DNA of 64,000 bases from Planctomycetaceae bacterium (GTDB lineage Bacteria; Planctomycetota; Planctomycetia; Pirellulales; Pirellulaceae), in NCBI GenBank assembly GCA_016794985.1, contig JAEUIQ010000008.1:1-64000 (forward strand), in the 5' to 3' direction. The notes beneath the pieces were generated by a model. The model was not told the origin of the DNA. It ran no database searches and saw only the letters and a list, made by a program, of their open reading frames with translations. The translations under genes were made by a program, and so were the position numbers. This document shows positions 37,460-46,823 of the stretch, piece by piece (position 1 is the first letter of the stretch; the number at the start of each line of letters is the position of its first letter).

Positions 37460-39271
37460 TTAGTGATTCCACAAGGCCTCGGATGAATTGACCAACACCG
37501 CCAACAAATCCTCGATCCCTGCTCGACGGTCCGATGCGATTTCCGGCGCGAGCACTTGCAATTCGTGCGGCGTCGGCTTCCGAGTCAATACAATCAGATA
37601 CAGCAATTCCACAATCTGTTCGGGCGACTGTGCTAATCGATCGATTTGTACAATCGAATTGAACGGCAGCCCATCCTGCCCTCGGAGACGCTGGGAAGCC
37701 ATTTCACCGTTGAGCAGCATCAACCGTTGTGAAACCGTTTCACCATCTTGTTCGAACTCTTCATCCCCCAGGTCGCCATAGCGGGTGAGGAAGTCATTCT
37801 CTTCGCCAAAGCGGACCAATTGAGTGATGATGTGCGTCGAATCGTCCAAGGCAATCAGTGAAGCCACTTGCGAGATCGTGCCCGCCATTTGTTCCGGCCG
37901 CAATTTGGTCATGGGAAAAGCCGCCCACAAGGCTTCATGTTTGGCAGTCAACTCGTGCGGGCCTCGACTGTCGAGCGAAAAAGGTTGGCTGTGCACAATC
38001 AACGAAATCAAGCGGCGAATGTCGTAACCATGCGCCACGAAATCGTCGGTCAATGCTTCCAAGCCGGGAGGAAACGGTCCATGCAAGGGGATGTTGTCGA
38101 TAGGCTCGATCAAGGGTCGGCCCAACAGAATACCCCACATTCGATTAACAAATGCGCGGGCGAAAGGCCGGTTTTCAGTACTTGTCAACCAATCTGTAAA
38201 CTGAGTTCGCAATGGTTTCGGATCGGCCTCGTCAGTGCCCAGCTCCCATGTTTGCCACTGGGTACCGAAAGGAACAGCGGGCGGGATCGGCGTCGGCTCT
38301 TTATCACCTAACAGTTCGACTTCGTATGTCGGAGCGTCCAAGCGGTCATGCAATCCCGTCGGCGTTAGCCGCAATTGGCCAAAAAACGAGGCCAAGCCAT
38401 GAAAGTCGGTTTGCAAGCCTTCTCGTGGATCGCTCGATTCGCCGAACGAAGTCGCGCCTGTGAAGTCGTTGTGACATTGCAAACAATCGACACGCATCCC
38501 CAAAAAGTTGCGGCTGACCCGGCCAGTCAATCGCACCAAGTCGATCTGATTGTCGCGATCTTGGTCCGCTTGCGCGGAGAAAAAGTTGACCGGGCCATGA
38601 TCTGTCCACAATCCTCGGGCTGTCAACATTTCGCGGACAATGACGTCGTAGGGTCGATTGTCGGCTAGCTGTCTTGATAGCCAGTCCACGAACCGCTGCC
38701 GCCGAAAAACGATGAACGGCCCGTTTTCGGCCCCCACCCAACTCCTTGTCAGTCGTTCGGCAACATAGTCGTGTGTTTGTTCGTTTTGCAACAGATGCGT
38801 CAAGTAGGAATCGATTCGGTCGGCCGCAGGGATCTGTTCTGCCCATCGAATCTGCTCCAATGAGGGAGGCATGCCGGTCAACGCCAACGACAATCGCCGC
38901 ATGACCAACAATGAGTCGGCCGGATCTGTAGGCTGAATTGCTTCTGCCTGCCATGCATTCGCAAAAGCGAGATCCACCGCGTTCAATGGTTTTGTCAAGT
39001 TCTCGCGTTGGACGTTTCGCAGAATCGCGGGATCAACTTGTTGGATGGCCGTCTGCGAAATCGAGTACCTCAGCAGGTATCCAATTCCGATCAGCAGCAC
39101 GACCAGGAAAGTCGTGTGCCGCAACCAAGGTCGCGAACGCCAACTTTCTGGACTTTCGGGTGGACCGGGTATCGGTTCCGGTAACGCCCGACCATTGAAT
39201 TCATCAGATGTATGGTTTGTTGGCACTGAGGCAACCTCGAAGACGTCTTCTTTCGGGCCCGAATTCCCCAT
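37460..39271 (-). CDS. DUF1549 and DUF1553 domain protein, membrane-anchored
   Basis: The 603-residue protein carries DUF1549 (about 95-290) followed by DUF1553 (about 330-590), the usual planctomycete order. A heme-type CLQCH motif (263-267) sits where the family normally has CxxCH. Instead of a cleavable signal, a hydrophobic segment occurs at about 53-70 after a charged N-terminus, so the protein may be anchored. No N-terminal cytochrome domain is present, which makes it shorter than most relatives. The ATG at 39271 is preferred; a TTG at 39310 would add 13 residues. It is paired with the DUF1501 gene downstream. Confidence 0.88.
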   Translation of the reverse strand: MGNSGPKEDVFEVASVPTNHTSDEFNGRALPEPIPGPPESPESWRSRPWLRHTTFLVVLLIGIGYLLRYSISQTAIQQVDPAILRNVQRENLTKPLNAVDLAFANAWQAEAIQPTDPADSLLVMRRLSLALTGMPPSLEQIRWAEQIPAADRIDSYLTHLLQNEQTHDYVAERLTRSWVGAENGPFIVFRRQRFVDWLSRQLADNRPYDVIVREMLTARGLWTDHGPVNFFSAQADQDRDNQIDLVRLTGRVSRNFLGMRVDCLQCHNDFTGATSFGESSDPREGLQTDFHGLASFFGQLRLTPTGLHDRLDAPTYEVELLGDKEPTPIPPAVPFGTQWQTWELGTDEADPKPLRTQFTDWLTSTENRPFARAFVNRMWGILLGRPLIEPIDNIPLHGPFPPGLEALTDDFVAHGYDIRRLISLIVHSQPFSLDSRGPHELTAKHEALWAAFPMTKLRPEQMAGTISQVASLIALDDSTHIITQLVRFGEENDFLTRYGDLGDEEFEQDGETVSQRLMLLNGEMASQRLRGQDGLPFNSIVQIDRLAQSPEQIVELLYLIVLTRKPTPHELQVLAPEIASDRRAGIEDLLAVLVNSSEALWNH

Positions 39272-39422
39272 TAGTTCTTTGTACCGCGCCGAATGCGGAG
39301 GGCGCTTCAATTATTCTCTAGTCTTCTTTAAATTTTCCAATAATAATCGGAAACGCTCAGAATGATTCAGAGGTATACTTTCCGGATTCGGGTCGCTGTT
39401 TCAACTTCCGAGGTCATGTGGA

Positions 39423-40922
39423 ATGTCGAGCCAAGGCAATCAACGCTTCGGCGAGTTAAGTGAGTTGGACCCCGCTCCCAGCGGTCTAGACGTGCCGTCG
39501 GCTTTGGCAGTTCCCATCTCCATCCCGCCCAATCTAAGCTCAACGGGCAGTTCAAGTTCAACCGTTTGGGGCATGCGGGTCCAACCACCGCCATTTCCAG
39601 CCAGTGCTTTGCCCGAGTCGGAGTCGGTCGTCACTGCCTTGCGGGCTGAAAATCGCTTCGAAAACTTTGTGCTGTGGGCCATAGGGCTTGTGCAACGAGG
39701 ATTTCGTTGGGTCGGGGGGATGTTCGGGATCGGATTTCTTTTGGCTTGGTTGGCGACCGTTCCGATCTTGCAGTTAATGACATTGGGTTATTTCGTCGAA
39801 GTGACGCGTCGAGTCATCCGGACGGGGCGATTGCGTGACGGCTTTATCGGCTCGAATCATGGATGGACGATTTGCAAGTGGTTATTCGGTTTGGCGATCA
39901 CGTGGCTGCCGCTGATGGCGGTTTCGCGGATGCGGTACGATGCTTGGTTGATTGCTCCAAACTCGGAAACTTATGCGAGTTGGCTCGTTTGGGAGTATCT
40001 CGTGTTTGGTTTGACGGTCGTGCATTGGGTAGGTGTTGGCCTGACCGGCGGGCAATTGAGGCATTTCTTTTGGCCGTTGCTAGTACCTTGGTATTTGGTG
40101 ACCGGGTTGTTGAAACGAACTCTTTCGATTTCCTGGCTGCAGTTACTAGTGGAACAGACGGTTGGCGTTGTTTTCCCAAAATCAACGGCGGCCTATTATC
40201 GTTCGGTTCCGTTGTCGAATTGGTTTGTCCCTGCGGTGCTCTGGCGACATGTGCGTCAGGGGACTCTGTTGTCCGAATCTAGTGATCGGTTTTGGGTGTG
40301 GGTCGCAGCTCTACGACCGGGATACTACTTGCGAAACGGGCTAGGCGCCTTTGCTGGTTTGATGATTTGGTTTGTTGGTCCGACTCTCTGGTTTCTAATC
40401 GCCACTCGAGCCGCGAATCCCGCTGCCGAAGGTTTGGGATTTTTCCTTGGACTCATGCACTTGTTTCTAGCGCTGCAATACTATCCACTGGTTCATTGTC
40501 GGTTCTGCGAGACAGGGCGCTGGCGAAGTTACTGGCAGTGGCGACAAGCCGCGTGTCGCTACTGGTACAGCCCTTTGCGGTTATGTTTAGCGGCGACCAT
40601 GTCGCTGATCTTGACCTTTCCGCTATGGCTGACCCGAATCGCCATGATCCCTTACGAGCTGTGGTGGTTGTTGTCGGGAATCTATGTGGTGTTGTTGGGC
40701 CCCGTGTGGCTGACGTGGGGATGGGCGTGGCATCATGCCGCCACGCGAACGCAACCGACGACTTGGCTTTGGGGTTTATCGTGGATGCCAATCTTTTGGG
40801 CGTTGGTCATCGGACAGGTCATCTTCACGCTGGTTTCGATTTATACATCTTGGCAGGGCGTGTTTAACATCTTACTGCATCCCACGTTCAATTTCCCCAG
40901 TCCGTTTAGTCCGAATGCGTAA
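39423..40922 (+). CDS. Multipass membrane protein with disordered N-terminus
   Basis: The 499-residue protein has a Ser/Pro-rich N-terminal 70 residues without hydrophobic segments, then about eight to nine hydrophobic segments rich in Trp, Leu and Phe. Examples are GMFGIGFLLAWLATVPIL, WLFGLAITWLPLMAV and a segment around MSLILTFPLWL. The TLGYFVEVTRRV and SNHGW features recur in DUF4013-like planctomycete membrane proteins, but I would not claim the family. It starts at an ATG with GAGG upstream and has no obvious partner. Confidence 0.75.
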   Translation: MSSQGNQRFGELSELDPAPSGLDVPSALAVPISIPPNLSSTGSSSSTVWGMRVQPPPFPASALPESESVVTALRAENRFENFVLWAIGLVQRGFRWVGGMFGIGFLLAWLATVPILQLMTLGYFVEVTRRVIRTGRLRDGFIGSNHGWTICKWLFGLAITWLPLMAVSRMRYDAWLIAPNSETYASWLVWEYLVFGLTVVHWVGVGLTGGQLRHFFWPLLVPWYLVTGLLKRTLSISWLQLLVEQTVGVVFPKSTAAYYRSVPLSNWFVPAVLWRHVRQGTLLSESSDRFWVWVAALRPGYYLRNGLGAFAGLMIWFVGPTLWFLIATRAANPAAEGLGFFLGLMHLFLALQYYPLVHCRFCETGRWRSYWQWRQAACRYWYSPLRLCLAATMSLILTFPLWLTRIAMIPYELWWLLSGIYVVLLGPVWLTWGWAWHHAATRTQPTTWLWGLSWMPIFWALVIGQVIFTLVSIYTSWQGVFNILLHPTFNFPSPFSPNA

Positions 40923-41161
40923 GCGAACAAAAGGGAGTGGCCACGCGCTATTTGTCAATTCCCATTAATGAGGGTCTCGCGAACCTTCGTCGAACGACTG
41001 ACGGAATGCACCAACCTATCAACGGTTCCCGCCCGATCCACGTCCCCTCTCAACATCGAAATCGTGGATTGCATTGGCACCGCCCTACCCGGCTGATCCA
41101 ACGTCGTGAAGGATGTTTTCAAGCGAATCCCGTACCATGGTGTCGGCTCTGCGGGCCACCC

Positions 41162-41323
41162 TGTGAAGCATTTGTGAAGGCTTAGGTTCAGCAATGGTGC
41201 CGGCCTTCCAGGCCATTTTCGGATAAGATGTCACTCTAACCGGTGGCTCACGCACACCGGCTAGGGTTGTCTCGGCCCATTCGGGCCTGTTTTGGACGAA
41301 AAAATCTTTCGTGGTGTAGCGGC
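41162..41323 (+). mobile_element. Structured element, copy B
   Basis: This copy begins near CTGTGAAGCATTTGTGAAGG. It contains CCGGCCTTCCAGGCC, CTAACCGGTGGCTCACGCAC and CGGCCCATTCGGGCCTG, and it ends just before the ferritin-like stop codon at 41324. It matches the inverse of copy A and matches copy C, but its right end is diverged and no direct repeats are obvious. The frame open in A and C has a stop here. The other bases of the 40923-41323 gap hold no gene that I can see. Confidence 0.65.
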
Positions 41324-41791
41324 TTACCCCTCGTACTCGCGGAGAAAGCCCATAAATTCGCGGCGGTGCTCTTCTTCGTCGCCCAATGCGGTGATGCACA
41401 TGTCTTGCGTCACGTAGTCGATACCATCGCACAACTTGATGATCTTTTTGTACTGGGCAATGGCAGCATCTTCAGCAGCGATCACGCCCTTAATGACAGC
41501 GACGACGTCGGTCGAATTCGCCGGCGGTTGCATTGCTGTTTGCTTGGCTTGAAAACTCATGCTGCCTGGAACCCGACCACCAATCGTCTTGATTCGCTTG
41601 GCAATTGTCTGAGCATGCATCAATTCGGCGGCGACGTCAGCCGCCAAACTGGCTTTGATTTCTTCCGCCCGAACACCGTCCAAGTTGGTCGAGTTGGCGA
41701 TGAAATTCATCACGGTTTCCATTTCCATCCAATAGGCCACCGATAACTCATTGATGATGGTTTGCATTTCCGCAGAGATCGTCTCGCTCAT
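41324..41791 (-). CDS. Ferritin-like diiron protein (bacterioferritin-type)
   Basis: The 155-residue all-helical protein has ferritin-like metal-binding residues: Glu in YWMEMETVMNF, Glu and His in AAELMHAQ, Glu in VIAAEDAAI, and Glu and His in GDEEEHRREF. This four-helix fold stores iron or handles reactive oxygen. Length fits bacterioferritin and related diiron proteins; no heme-ligand methionine can be assigned with certainty. The ATG at 41791 is preferred, because the frame from 41896 overlaps prmC. It is the last gene in a cluster with prfA and prmC, 16 bp after the prmC stop. Element copy B abuts its stop codon. Confidence 0.75.
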   Translation of the reverse strand: MSETISAEMQTIINELSVAYWMEMETVMNFIANSTNLDGVRAEEIKASLAADVAAELMHAQTIAKRIKTIGGRVPGSMSFQAKQTAMQPPANSTDVVAVIKGVIAAEDAAIAQYKKIIKLCDGIDYVTQDMCITALGDEEEHRREFMGFLREYEG

Positions 41792-41807
41792 GTTTTTCTT
41801 TCGTGTA

Positions 41808-42683
41808 TCAGGATTGTTTTTGAGCCCACAGGACTCGCGAATGTCCGGCCGAGTCTTTAACGACTCCACACCGTTTCCACTTGGGCTGACCTTCAAGATA
41901 ACTCTTGAGAGACGGCGCCAACATCGGGCTAGTCTCCACGAGAAACCAACCGCCGGGTTTCAAACGAGGTAACGCTTGATCAATCAAATCTCGAGTCGTT
42001 TGTCCACCGTCTGCACCGGCTCCCACCAAGGCTTGTCGTGGTTCAAATTTTTTGACCGAGTCAGGTACTGCCGCCATTTCTGATTCACTAATATACGGCG
42101 GATTGCTGACGATCGCATCAAAGACTTCGCCTTGTACCTGCGACAATAAGTCCGCTTCGCGAAACTCGATGCGTTCTGAGACTCGATGATTCTCGGCATT
42201 GCTCCGCGCCACTTCCAGGGCGTTGGGGCTGATGTCGATCGCGGTGATCTTCGCTTGCGGCAAGTATTTGGCCAAACAAACCGCAATGGCACCGCTGCCA
42301 GTACCTACATCGCAAACTTTCAAAGGCTCCGCGCTTTTGGCGGGCAAGCGATCCAAGGTTTCGCTAACCAAATGTTCGGTTTCTGGTCGCGGGATCAAAA
42401 CATGTTGATTGACTGCAAACGACATGGAGTAAAACTCACGCTGACCGACCAGATAAGCGACCGGCTCGCCACTGGCGTGGCGTTTGACGAGACCGCGAAA
42501 GTCATTACGAACAACCTCGCTCACCACCTCGTCAAATCGCGTGTAAAGTTCGATCCGTTGGCAATGCAAAGCGCTGGACAGCAATACCTCGGCAGCCAGG
42601 CGTGGCGATTCGATGTTCTTTTGTGCAAAAAAATCTGCGGTCCAAGACAACAGTCGCCCGATGGTCCATGCTTGCTCCGTCAT
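41808..42683 (-). CDS. prmC: Release factor glutamine methyltransferase
   Basis: The 291-residue protein matches PrmC/HemK. The S-adenosylmethionine site is seen in DVGTGSGAIAVCLAK (about 125-139), and the catalytic NPPY motif lies at 194-197, with the family's IPRPETEHLV segment before it. PrmC methylates the glutamine of the GGQ motif in release factors RF1 and RF2, which improves termination. The start at 42683 follows AGAGGACC. prfA is 50 bp upstream, the classical arrangement that places the enzyme with its substrate. Confidence 0.95.
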   Translation of the reverse strand: MTEQAWTIGRLLSWTADFFAQKNIESPRLAAEVLLSSALHCQRIELYTRFDEVVSEVVRNDFRGLVKRHASGEPVAYLVGQREFYSMSFAVNQHVLIPRPETEHLVSETLDRLPAKSAEPLKVCDVGTGSGAIAVCLAKYLPQAKITAIDISPNALEVARSNAENHRVSERIEFREADLLSQVQGEVFDAIVSNPPYISESEMAAVPDSVKKFEPRQALVGAGADGGQTTRDLIDQALPRLKPGGWFLVETSPMLAPSLKSYLEGQPKWKRCGVVKDSAGHSRVLWAQKQS

Positions 42684-42733
42684 GTGGTCCTCTTAGTCCT
42701 TCCGAATTGGTGCAGTCGCTGATCCCTTGTCGA

Positions 42734-43807
42734 TCATGCGTCCAAGTTGCCCATTGTATCACGCAATTCGTTTCGCTCGTGATCTAGGAGCGCTTGAGTC
42801 AAGACGTTGACATCACCCGCCAAGACGGAGTCCAAGTTTGCGCGAAAACCGATGCGATGATCCGTACAGCGGTTCTCTGGAAAATTGTATGTTCGGATTC
42901 GTTGGCTACGATCGCCGGAACCGACCAACGATTTTCGTTCGGCCGATCGTTTGTCGTGTTCTTCTTGGATCTTGGCTTCGTACAACCGAGCTTTCAAAAT
43001 TCTCTCCGCCTTCGCGAAGTTTTTGTGTTGGCTCTTTTCGTCCTGAATTGAAACCACGATACCAGTTGCCAAGTGGGTCAACCGGACGGCGGACGCGGTC
43101 TTGTTGACGTGCTGTCCACCGGGGCCGGAAGCACAGAACAAATCCTTGCGATAGTCTTCAGGCTTCAAGTCGATCTCAACATCTTCCGGTTCCGGTAGTA
43201 CGGCCACGGTTGCCGCTGAGGTATGGATGCGACCCTTGGCTTCCGTTTCGGGAACACGTTGCACGCGATGCCCACCGCTTTCGTATTGCAATTCGCGGTA
43301 ACAGAAGTTGCCGGAAAAAGCTAAGGCAATTTCCTTGAAGCCACCCATCTCCGTCGGACTGGCTTCCAGGATTTCACACTTCCAACCCTTATTTTCCGCA
43401 TGTTTCTTGTACATTCGCAACAAGTCGCCGGCGAACAATGCCGCTTCATCTCCGCCGGTACCCGCGCGAATTTCCATCACACAGCGCGATCTTTCGGCGT
43501 CTTCGCCACCGATCGTCAGGTCCAAAAGTTCGTTCCATAAATCTTCGCGTTTCTTGAGCAACTCAGGCAACTCTGCCTCAGCCAATTCTCGTTCGTCGGC
43601 ATCAGAACTTTCCAGCATCACGCGAACTTCAGCGATTTGATCCAGCGTGTCTTTGAACTTTTGATACTTCAACGCGATCCGACTGACTTGGCCGTGTTCA
43701 CGCGCGATTCGCGACATCATGCCCGGCTGAGCTTGAATCGAAGGATCCTGCATTTGCTGCTCCAACAGACGGAACTGGCTCAGTTTTTCTTCGAGCATTT
43801 CTTTCAT
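42734..43807 (-). CDS. prfA: Peptide chain release factor 1
   Basis: The 357-residue protein has the GGQ motif in [16 protein letters not shown] (Gln232) that enters the ribosomal catalytic centre. It carries PET at about 187-189 in the codon-recognition region, which is the RF1-type PxT motif rather than the SPF of RF2. RF1 reads UAA and UAG. The ATG at 43807 ([10 protein letters not shown]) is the expected family start; a longer frame to 43900 is unsupported. It leads an operon with prmC and a ferritin-like gene. Confidence 0.97.
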   Translation of the reverse strand: MKEMLEEKLSQFRLLEQQMQDPSIQAQPGMMSRIAREHGQVSRIALKYQKFKDTLDQIAEVRVMLESSDADERELAEAELPELLKKREDLWNELLDLTIGGEDAERSRCVMEIRAGTGGDEAALFAGDLLRMYKKHAENKGWKCEILEASPTEMGGFKEIALAFSGNFCYRELQYESGGHRVQRVPETEAKGRIHTSAATVAVLPEPEDVEIDLKPEDYRKDLFCASGPGGQHVNKTASAVRLTHLATGIVVSIQDEKSQHKNFAKAERILKARLYEAKIQEEHDKRSAERKSLVGSGDRSQRIRTYNFPENRCTDHRIGFRANLDSVLAGDVNVLTQALLDHERNELRDTMGNLDA

Positions 43808-44091
43808 GTTCTTCACCGTGTTTGGTAGGGAGTTCTCGACCAGCCACGTAGCCTCCGAGTCTCTAGTCGGCGGCCAACGGAATCCTGGCGTGGAAATCAA
43901 CTTGCTGAGAATCGAACTCGCGAGGCATCTCCGGCGAGTTCACTTGAAACAAGAAACGGGAACCTCAGAGGTCCCGACCGACAAAGCAGAATGTCGCTAC
44001 GGCTCGGCAGCAGGGTACATTGGTATTCGACTAGCTATGTAATGAGTTTTCATGTTCCCGCGATCTCGACCTCCCCGCCCGTTCCAGAATT

Positions 44092-45099
44092 CTACTGCTC
44101 GGAGGTGCCAGCGACAACGCCTGATCCCTGGCCCAAAGAGGCGGAGCCGGGCGCGCTCGCTTGACGCATACGATCCGCCAGTACCGTGTCGGCGAACAAC
44201 TGAAATACATGATAGATGAGTAATGGCAGTATGCTTAACCCCAAGGTGAGTGCGACTTCGGCTCCAATCATGAACGTCTTTTGGCTGCCACTGATCGCCA
44301 CCGCTGAATGATCGGAAACACCGAGTCGCGTCCAACGCGCCAGTGCTAGTCCCAGACAAAAAAGTCCAAGATGAATGGTTGGAATCAACGCCAACACCAT
44401 CAACCATTGCCAAAGCGAATCGCTCTGCCCTTGCCGCCAAACCAGAGCCGATTGTACCGACCCCAAGAGGACAATATAGAGCACCCCGACTTGCGACAGA
44501 ATTCCAAAAAGCGGTTTGCGTTGACTGGCGAAATGGGCCAATCGCGGCCAACAACGCGCACCTTGTGCCAAGCCGATCGGCAGCAGAACCAGCCACCCAA
44601 GTCGTTGGATCTGCTCCCACAGCGAGAAATCTTCGATGATCTGCGAAGTCATCAACCACAGCCATAACGGGGTCGCCACGACGCAGGTCAGGTTCGTCAA
44701 GATCGTGACCATGACCGCCGTCACGTCGTTCCCGCCCGCTCGCCGCGTCCAAACCGCTGCCGTCGAGAGCGTGCACGGGACCGCTAGCGCGACGGCTAAA
44801 CCGCCGCCCAATTGGGGACCAAGCAATTTGACGAATGGCCACGCCAAAAGGGGAGCGAACCCCAAATTGATGACGCTGGCCAGTAACGCTGCTTGTGGTC
44901 GCCTGACGGCGCGAAGAAAGGCACCCAATGGCAAAGGCAATGCCGTTAAGAACATCACGAGGCCGACCACCGCTGATCGAAATTGGCGACCTTCCGTATA
45001 CGGCGCGAAAAAAGTTGCCTGCCACATCCCGACAACGACCACCAAACTTAACGCTAGCAAAAACCACTGTTGTTTGAGAACTGTCACGGTCGCTTTCAT
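44092..45099 (-). CDS. Bile acid:sodium symporter-like transporter
   Basis: The 335-residue membrane protein has about ten hydrophobic segments. The LGPQLGGGLAVALAVPCTLSTA region and later SGSQKTFMIGAEVAL match the conserved parts of the BASS (SBF) family. These move organic acids with sodium. Planctomycete members have no assigned substrate. The ATG at 45099 is chosen over a TTG at 45111; neither has a clear ribosome site. The last 25 residues are Gly/Ser-rich. Just upstream lie six tandem hairpin repeats. Confidence 0.78.
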   Translation of the reverse strand: MKATVTVLKQQWFLLALSLVVVVGMWQATFFAPYTEGRQFRSAVVGLVMFLTALPLPLGAFLRAVRRPQAALLASVINLGFAPLLAWPFVKLLGPQLGGGLAVALAVPCTLSTAAVWTRRAGGNDVTAVMVTILTNLTCVVATPLWLWLMTSQIIEDFSLWEQIQRLGWLVLLPIGLAQGARCWPRLAHFASQRKPLFGILSQVGVLYIVLLGSVQSALVWRQGQSDSLWQWLMVLALIPTIHLGLFCLGLALARWTRLGVSDHSAVAISGSQKTFMIGAEVALTLGLSILPLLIYHVFQLFADTVLADRMRQASAPGSASLGQGSGVVAGTSEQ

Positions 45100-45113
45100 T
45101 TCAAGATTCAATT

Positions 45114-45305
45114 GTCGCTGACCGCTCCGTCGGTCAGATATGTTTGTCGCTGACCGCTCCGCCGGTCAGATTCGTTTGTCGCTGACCGCTCCGCCGGTCA
45201 GATTCGTTTGTCGCTGACCGCTCCGTCGGTCAGATTCGTTTGTCGCTGACCGCTCCGTCGGTCAGATATGCTGGTCGCTGACCGCTCCGCCGGTCAGACT
45301 CGTTG
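45114..45305. repeat. Six 32-bp tandem hairpin units
   Basis: Units of 32 bp start at 45114, 45146, 45178, 45210, 45242 and 45274. Each begins GTCGCTGACCGCTCCG, and CTGACCG and CGGTCAG form a 7-bp hairpin with a six-base loop. Variation between units is confined mainly to one loop base (T or C) and the linker. They lie right upstream of the BASS-like gene, in its probable leader. There are no unique spacers, so this is not CRISPR. Confidence 0.9.
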
Positions 45306-45324
45306 GTCCGCCCCACCCAATCCG

Positions 45325-45485
45325 CAACGCTATAAAGCATTTTTACGAATGCGTGCTCCCAGCACTTGTGTTGGCCTTTCAGGCCTTTCCTGGACAAGAC
45401 GACACTCTAACCGGTGACTTGCGCACACCGGCCAGGGTTGTTTCGGCCCGTTCGGGCCTGTTTCGCCCAGAAAAGTGCTTCGCTG
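45325..45485 (+). mobile_element. Structured element, copy C, between 14-bp direct repeats
   Basis: The 161-bp element lies exactly between two copies of CCCCACCCAATCCG (45311-45324 and 45486-45499). It contains GGCCTTTCAGGCC, CTAACCGGTGACTTGCGCAC and CGGCCCGTTCGGGCCTG, clearly homologous to copies A and B. Its ends (CAACGCT and AGTGCTTCGCTG) are an imperfect inverted pair. The flanking repeats suggest insertion with target duplication, or recombination between short repeats. The frame across it is open, but copy B shows it is not conserved as a protein. Confidence 0.7.
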
Positions 45486-45632
45486 CCCCACCCAATCCGG
45501 TTCCCATTGTTCCGCTTCGCCGCACACTTCCGACATGCTACCAGAATCCGCCTACCGCATAAATGCAAGTCCATCTAGAATCGAAATCCGAGGCAGATTC
45601 GATCCCTACAGACTCGGAAGACACGGAACAAA

Positions 45633-46772
45633 ATGCTGCGTTACATGACCGCTGGCGAATCGCACGGGAAGATGCTGCTTGCGATCTTGGACGGATTTCC
45701 GGCGGGGCTCAAGATCGACGAGTCAGCGATCAACCAGGACTTGCGATTGCGGCAAGGCGGCTATGGCCGTGGCGGGCGTCAAAAACTGGAGCAAGACGAA
45801 GTCGAAGTATTGGCTGGCGTCTGGCAGGGAGTGACCTTGGGTTCGCCGCTCGGCTTGGCGGTCAAGAATGCGGACTACAAGATCGAGCGATTAAAAGAGT
45901 TGGAGCGGCCGCGACCTGGGCACGCCGACCTGGCAGGCGCCATCAAGTTCCTGGGAAGTGTGCGAGGCGTCTTGGAGCGTGCCAGTGCGCGCGAAACAGC
46001 AGTCCGAGTGGTGGTGGGGTCGCTCGCGAAGCAGTTGCTCCAAGTATTCGGAATTGAGTGTGTGGGCTACGTGGTCGAGTTAGGCGTACTGAAGACTTCG
46101 GCGGAAGGAATGAGCTTGCCCGAAATTCGGCGCGCGCGCGAGCAAAGTGTGATCTACATGCCAACGACCGAGTTGGATGAGCGCGCCGTCAAATACATCG
46201 ATGAAGTGGCCGAAGCCTGCGATACCTTGGGAGGCGTTTTGGAAGTTCAAGTCACGGGACTGCCGATCGGTTTAGGCACGCATACCCAATGGGATCTAAA
46301 ACTTGATGGACGTTTGGCCCGAGCGGTGATGGCGGTACAAGCGATCAAAGGCGTTGAGATCGGCTTGGGGTTCGAGGCCGCTCGACGCGTTGGATCTCAG
46401 GTTCACGATGCCATTCGTTTTGATTCGGAAAAGTCCGAGTGGCCTTCGCTTGGGTATACACGCCCGACCAACAATGCGGGTGGACTCGAGGGTGGCATGA
46501 CCAACGGCCAGCCCCTGATCGTACGAGCGGCCAAAAAGCCAATCAGCACTTTGCGAAGAGGCATGGAATCGATCAACTTAGAAACCAAGGAACCGCAGGC
46601 AGCGAACTACGAACGGAGCGATGTGTGCGCCGTATCGGCGGCAGCCATCATCATCGAGGCCGTGGTGGCGTTCGAAGTTGCCAACGCGTTGCTGGAGAAA
46701 CTCGGCGGCGACAGCGTGAGCGAACTTCAAGAGCGCTGGGCTTTGATGTTGCGCCAGGGTCGAGCCCGTTGA
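45633..46772 (+). CDS. aroC: Chorismate synthase
   Basis: The 379-residue protein has the chorismate synthase signatures: GESHG near the N-terminus, PRPGHADLAGAIKF, ERASARETA in the centre, and GGLEGGMTNGQP with a later SDVCAV. It catalyses the last step of the shikimate pathway, converting EPSP to chorismate, using reduced FMN without net redox change. The Ala-Asp-Leu-Ala variant of the PRPGHAD segment is that seen in Thermotoga/Aquifex-type sequences. The ATG at 45633 follows ACGGAA. An unidentified anchored-protein gene follows after 51 bp. Confidence 0.95.
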   Translation: MLRYMTAGESHGKMLLAILDGFPAGLKIDESAINQDLRLRQGGYGRGGRQKLEQDEVEVLAGVWQGVTLGSPLGLAVKNADYKIERLKELERPRPGHADLAGAIKFLGSVRGVLERASARETAVRVVVGSLAKQLLQVFGIECVGYVVELGVLKTSAEGMSLPEIRRAREQSVIYMPTTELDERAVKYIDEVAEACDTLGGVLEVQVTGLPIGLGTHTQWDLKLDGRLARAVMAVQAIKGVEIGLGFEAARRVGSQVHDAIRFDSEKSEWPSLGYTRPTNNAGGLEGGMTNGQPLIVRAAKKPISTLRRGMESINLETKEPQAANYERSDVCAVSAAAIIIEAVVAFEVANALLEKLGGDSVSELQERWALMLRQGRAR

Positions 46773-46823
46773 GCTGATGCGATTGGAACACGAAGCAACA
46801 AGGATGGACGCTAAGCATAGTCA

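Noticed and set aside
43997..45067. 356-codon leftward frame over the BASS-like gene
   Set aside because: It is a shadow of the transporter frame; the transporter reading has a family match and membrane segments, the shadow is Arg/Gly/Ser-rich noise.
45114..45305. Possible CRISPR array
   Set aside because: The units are contiguous 32-bp repeats with no unique spacers and no cas genes nearby.
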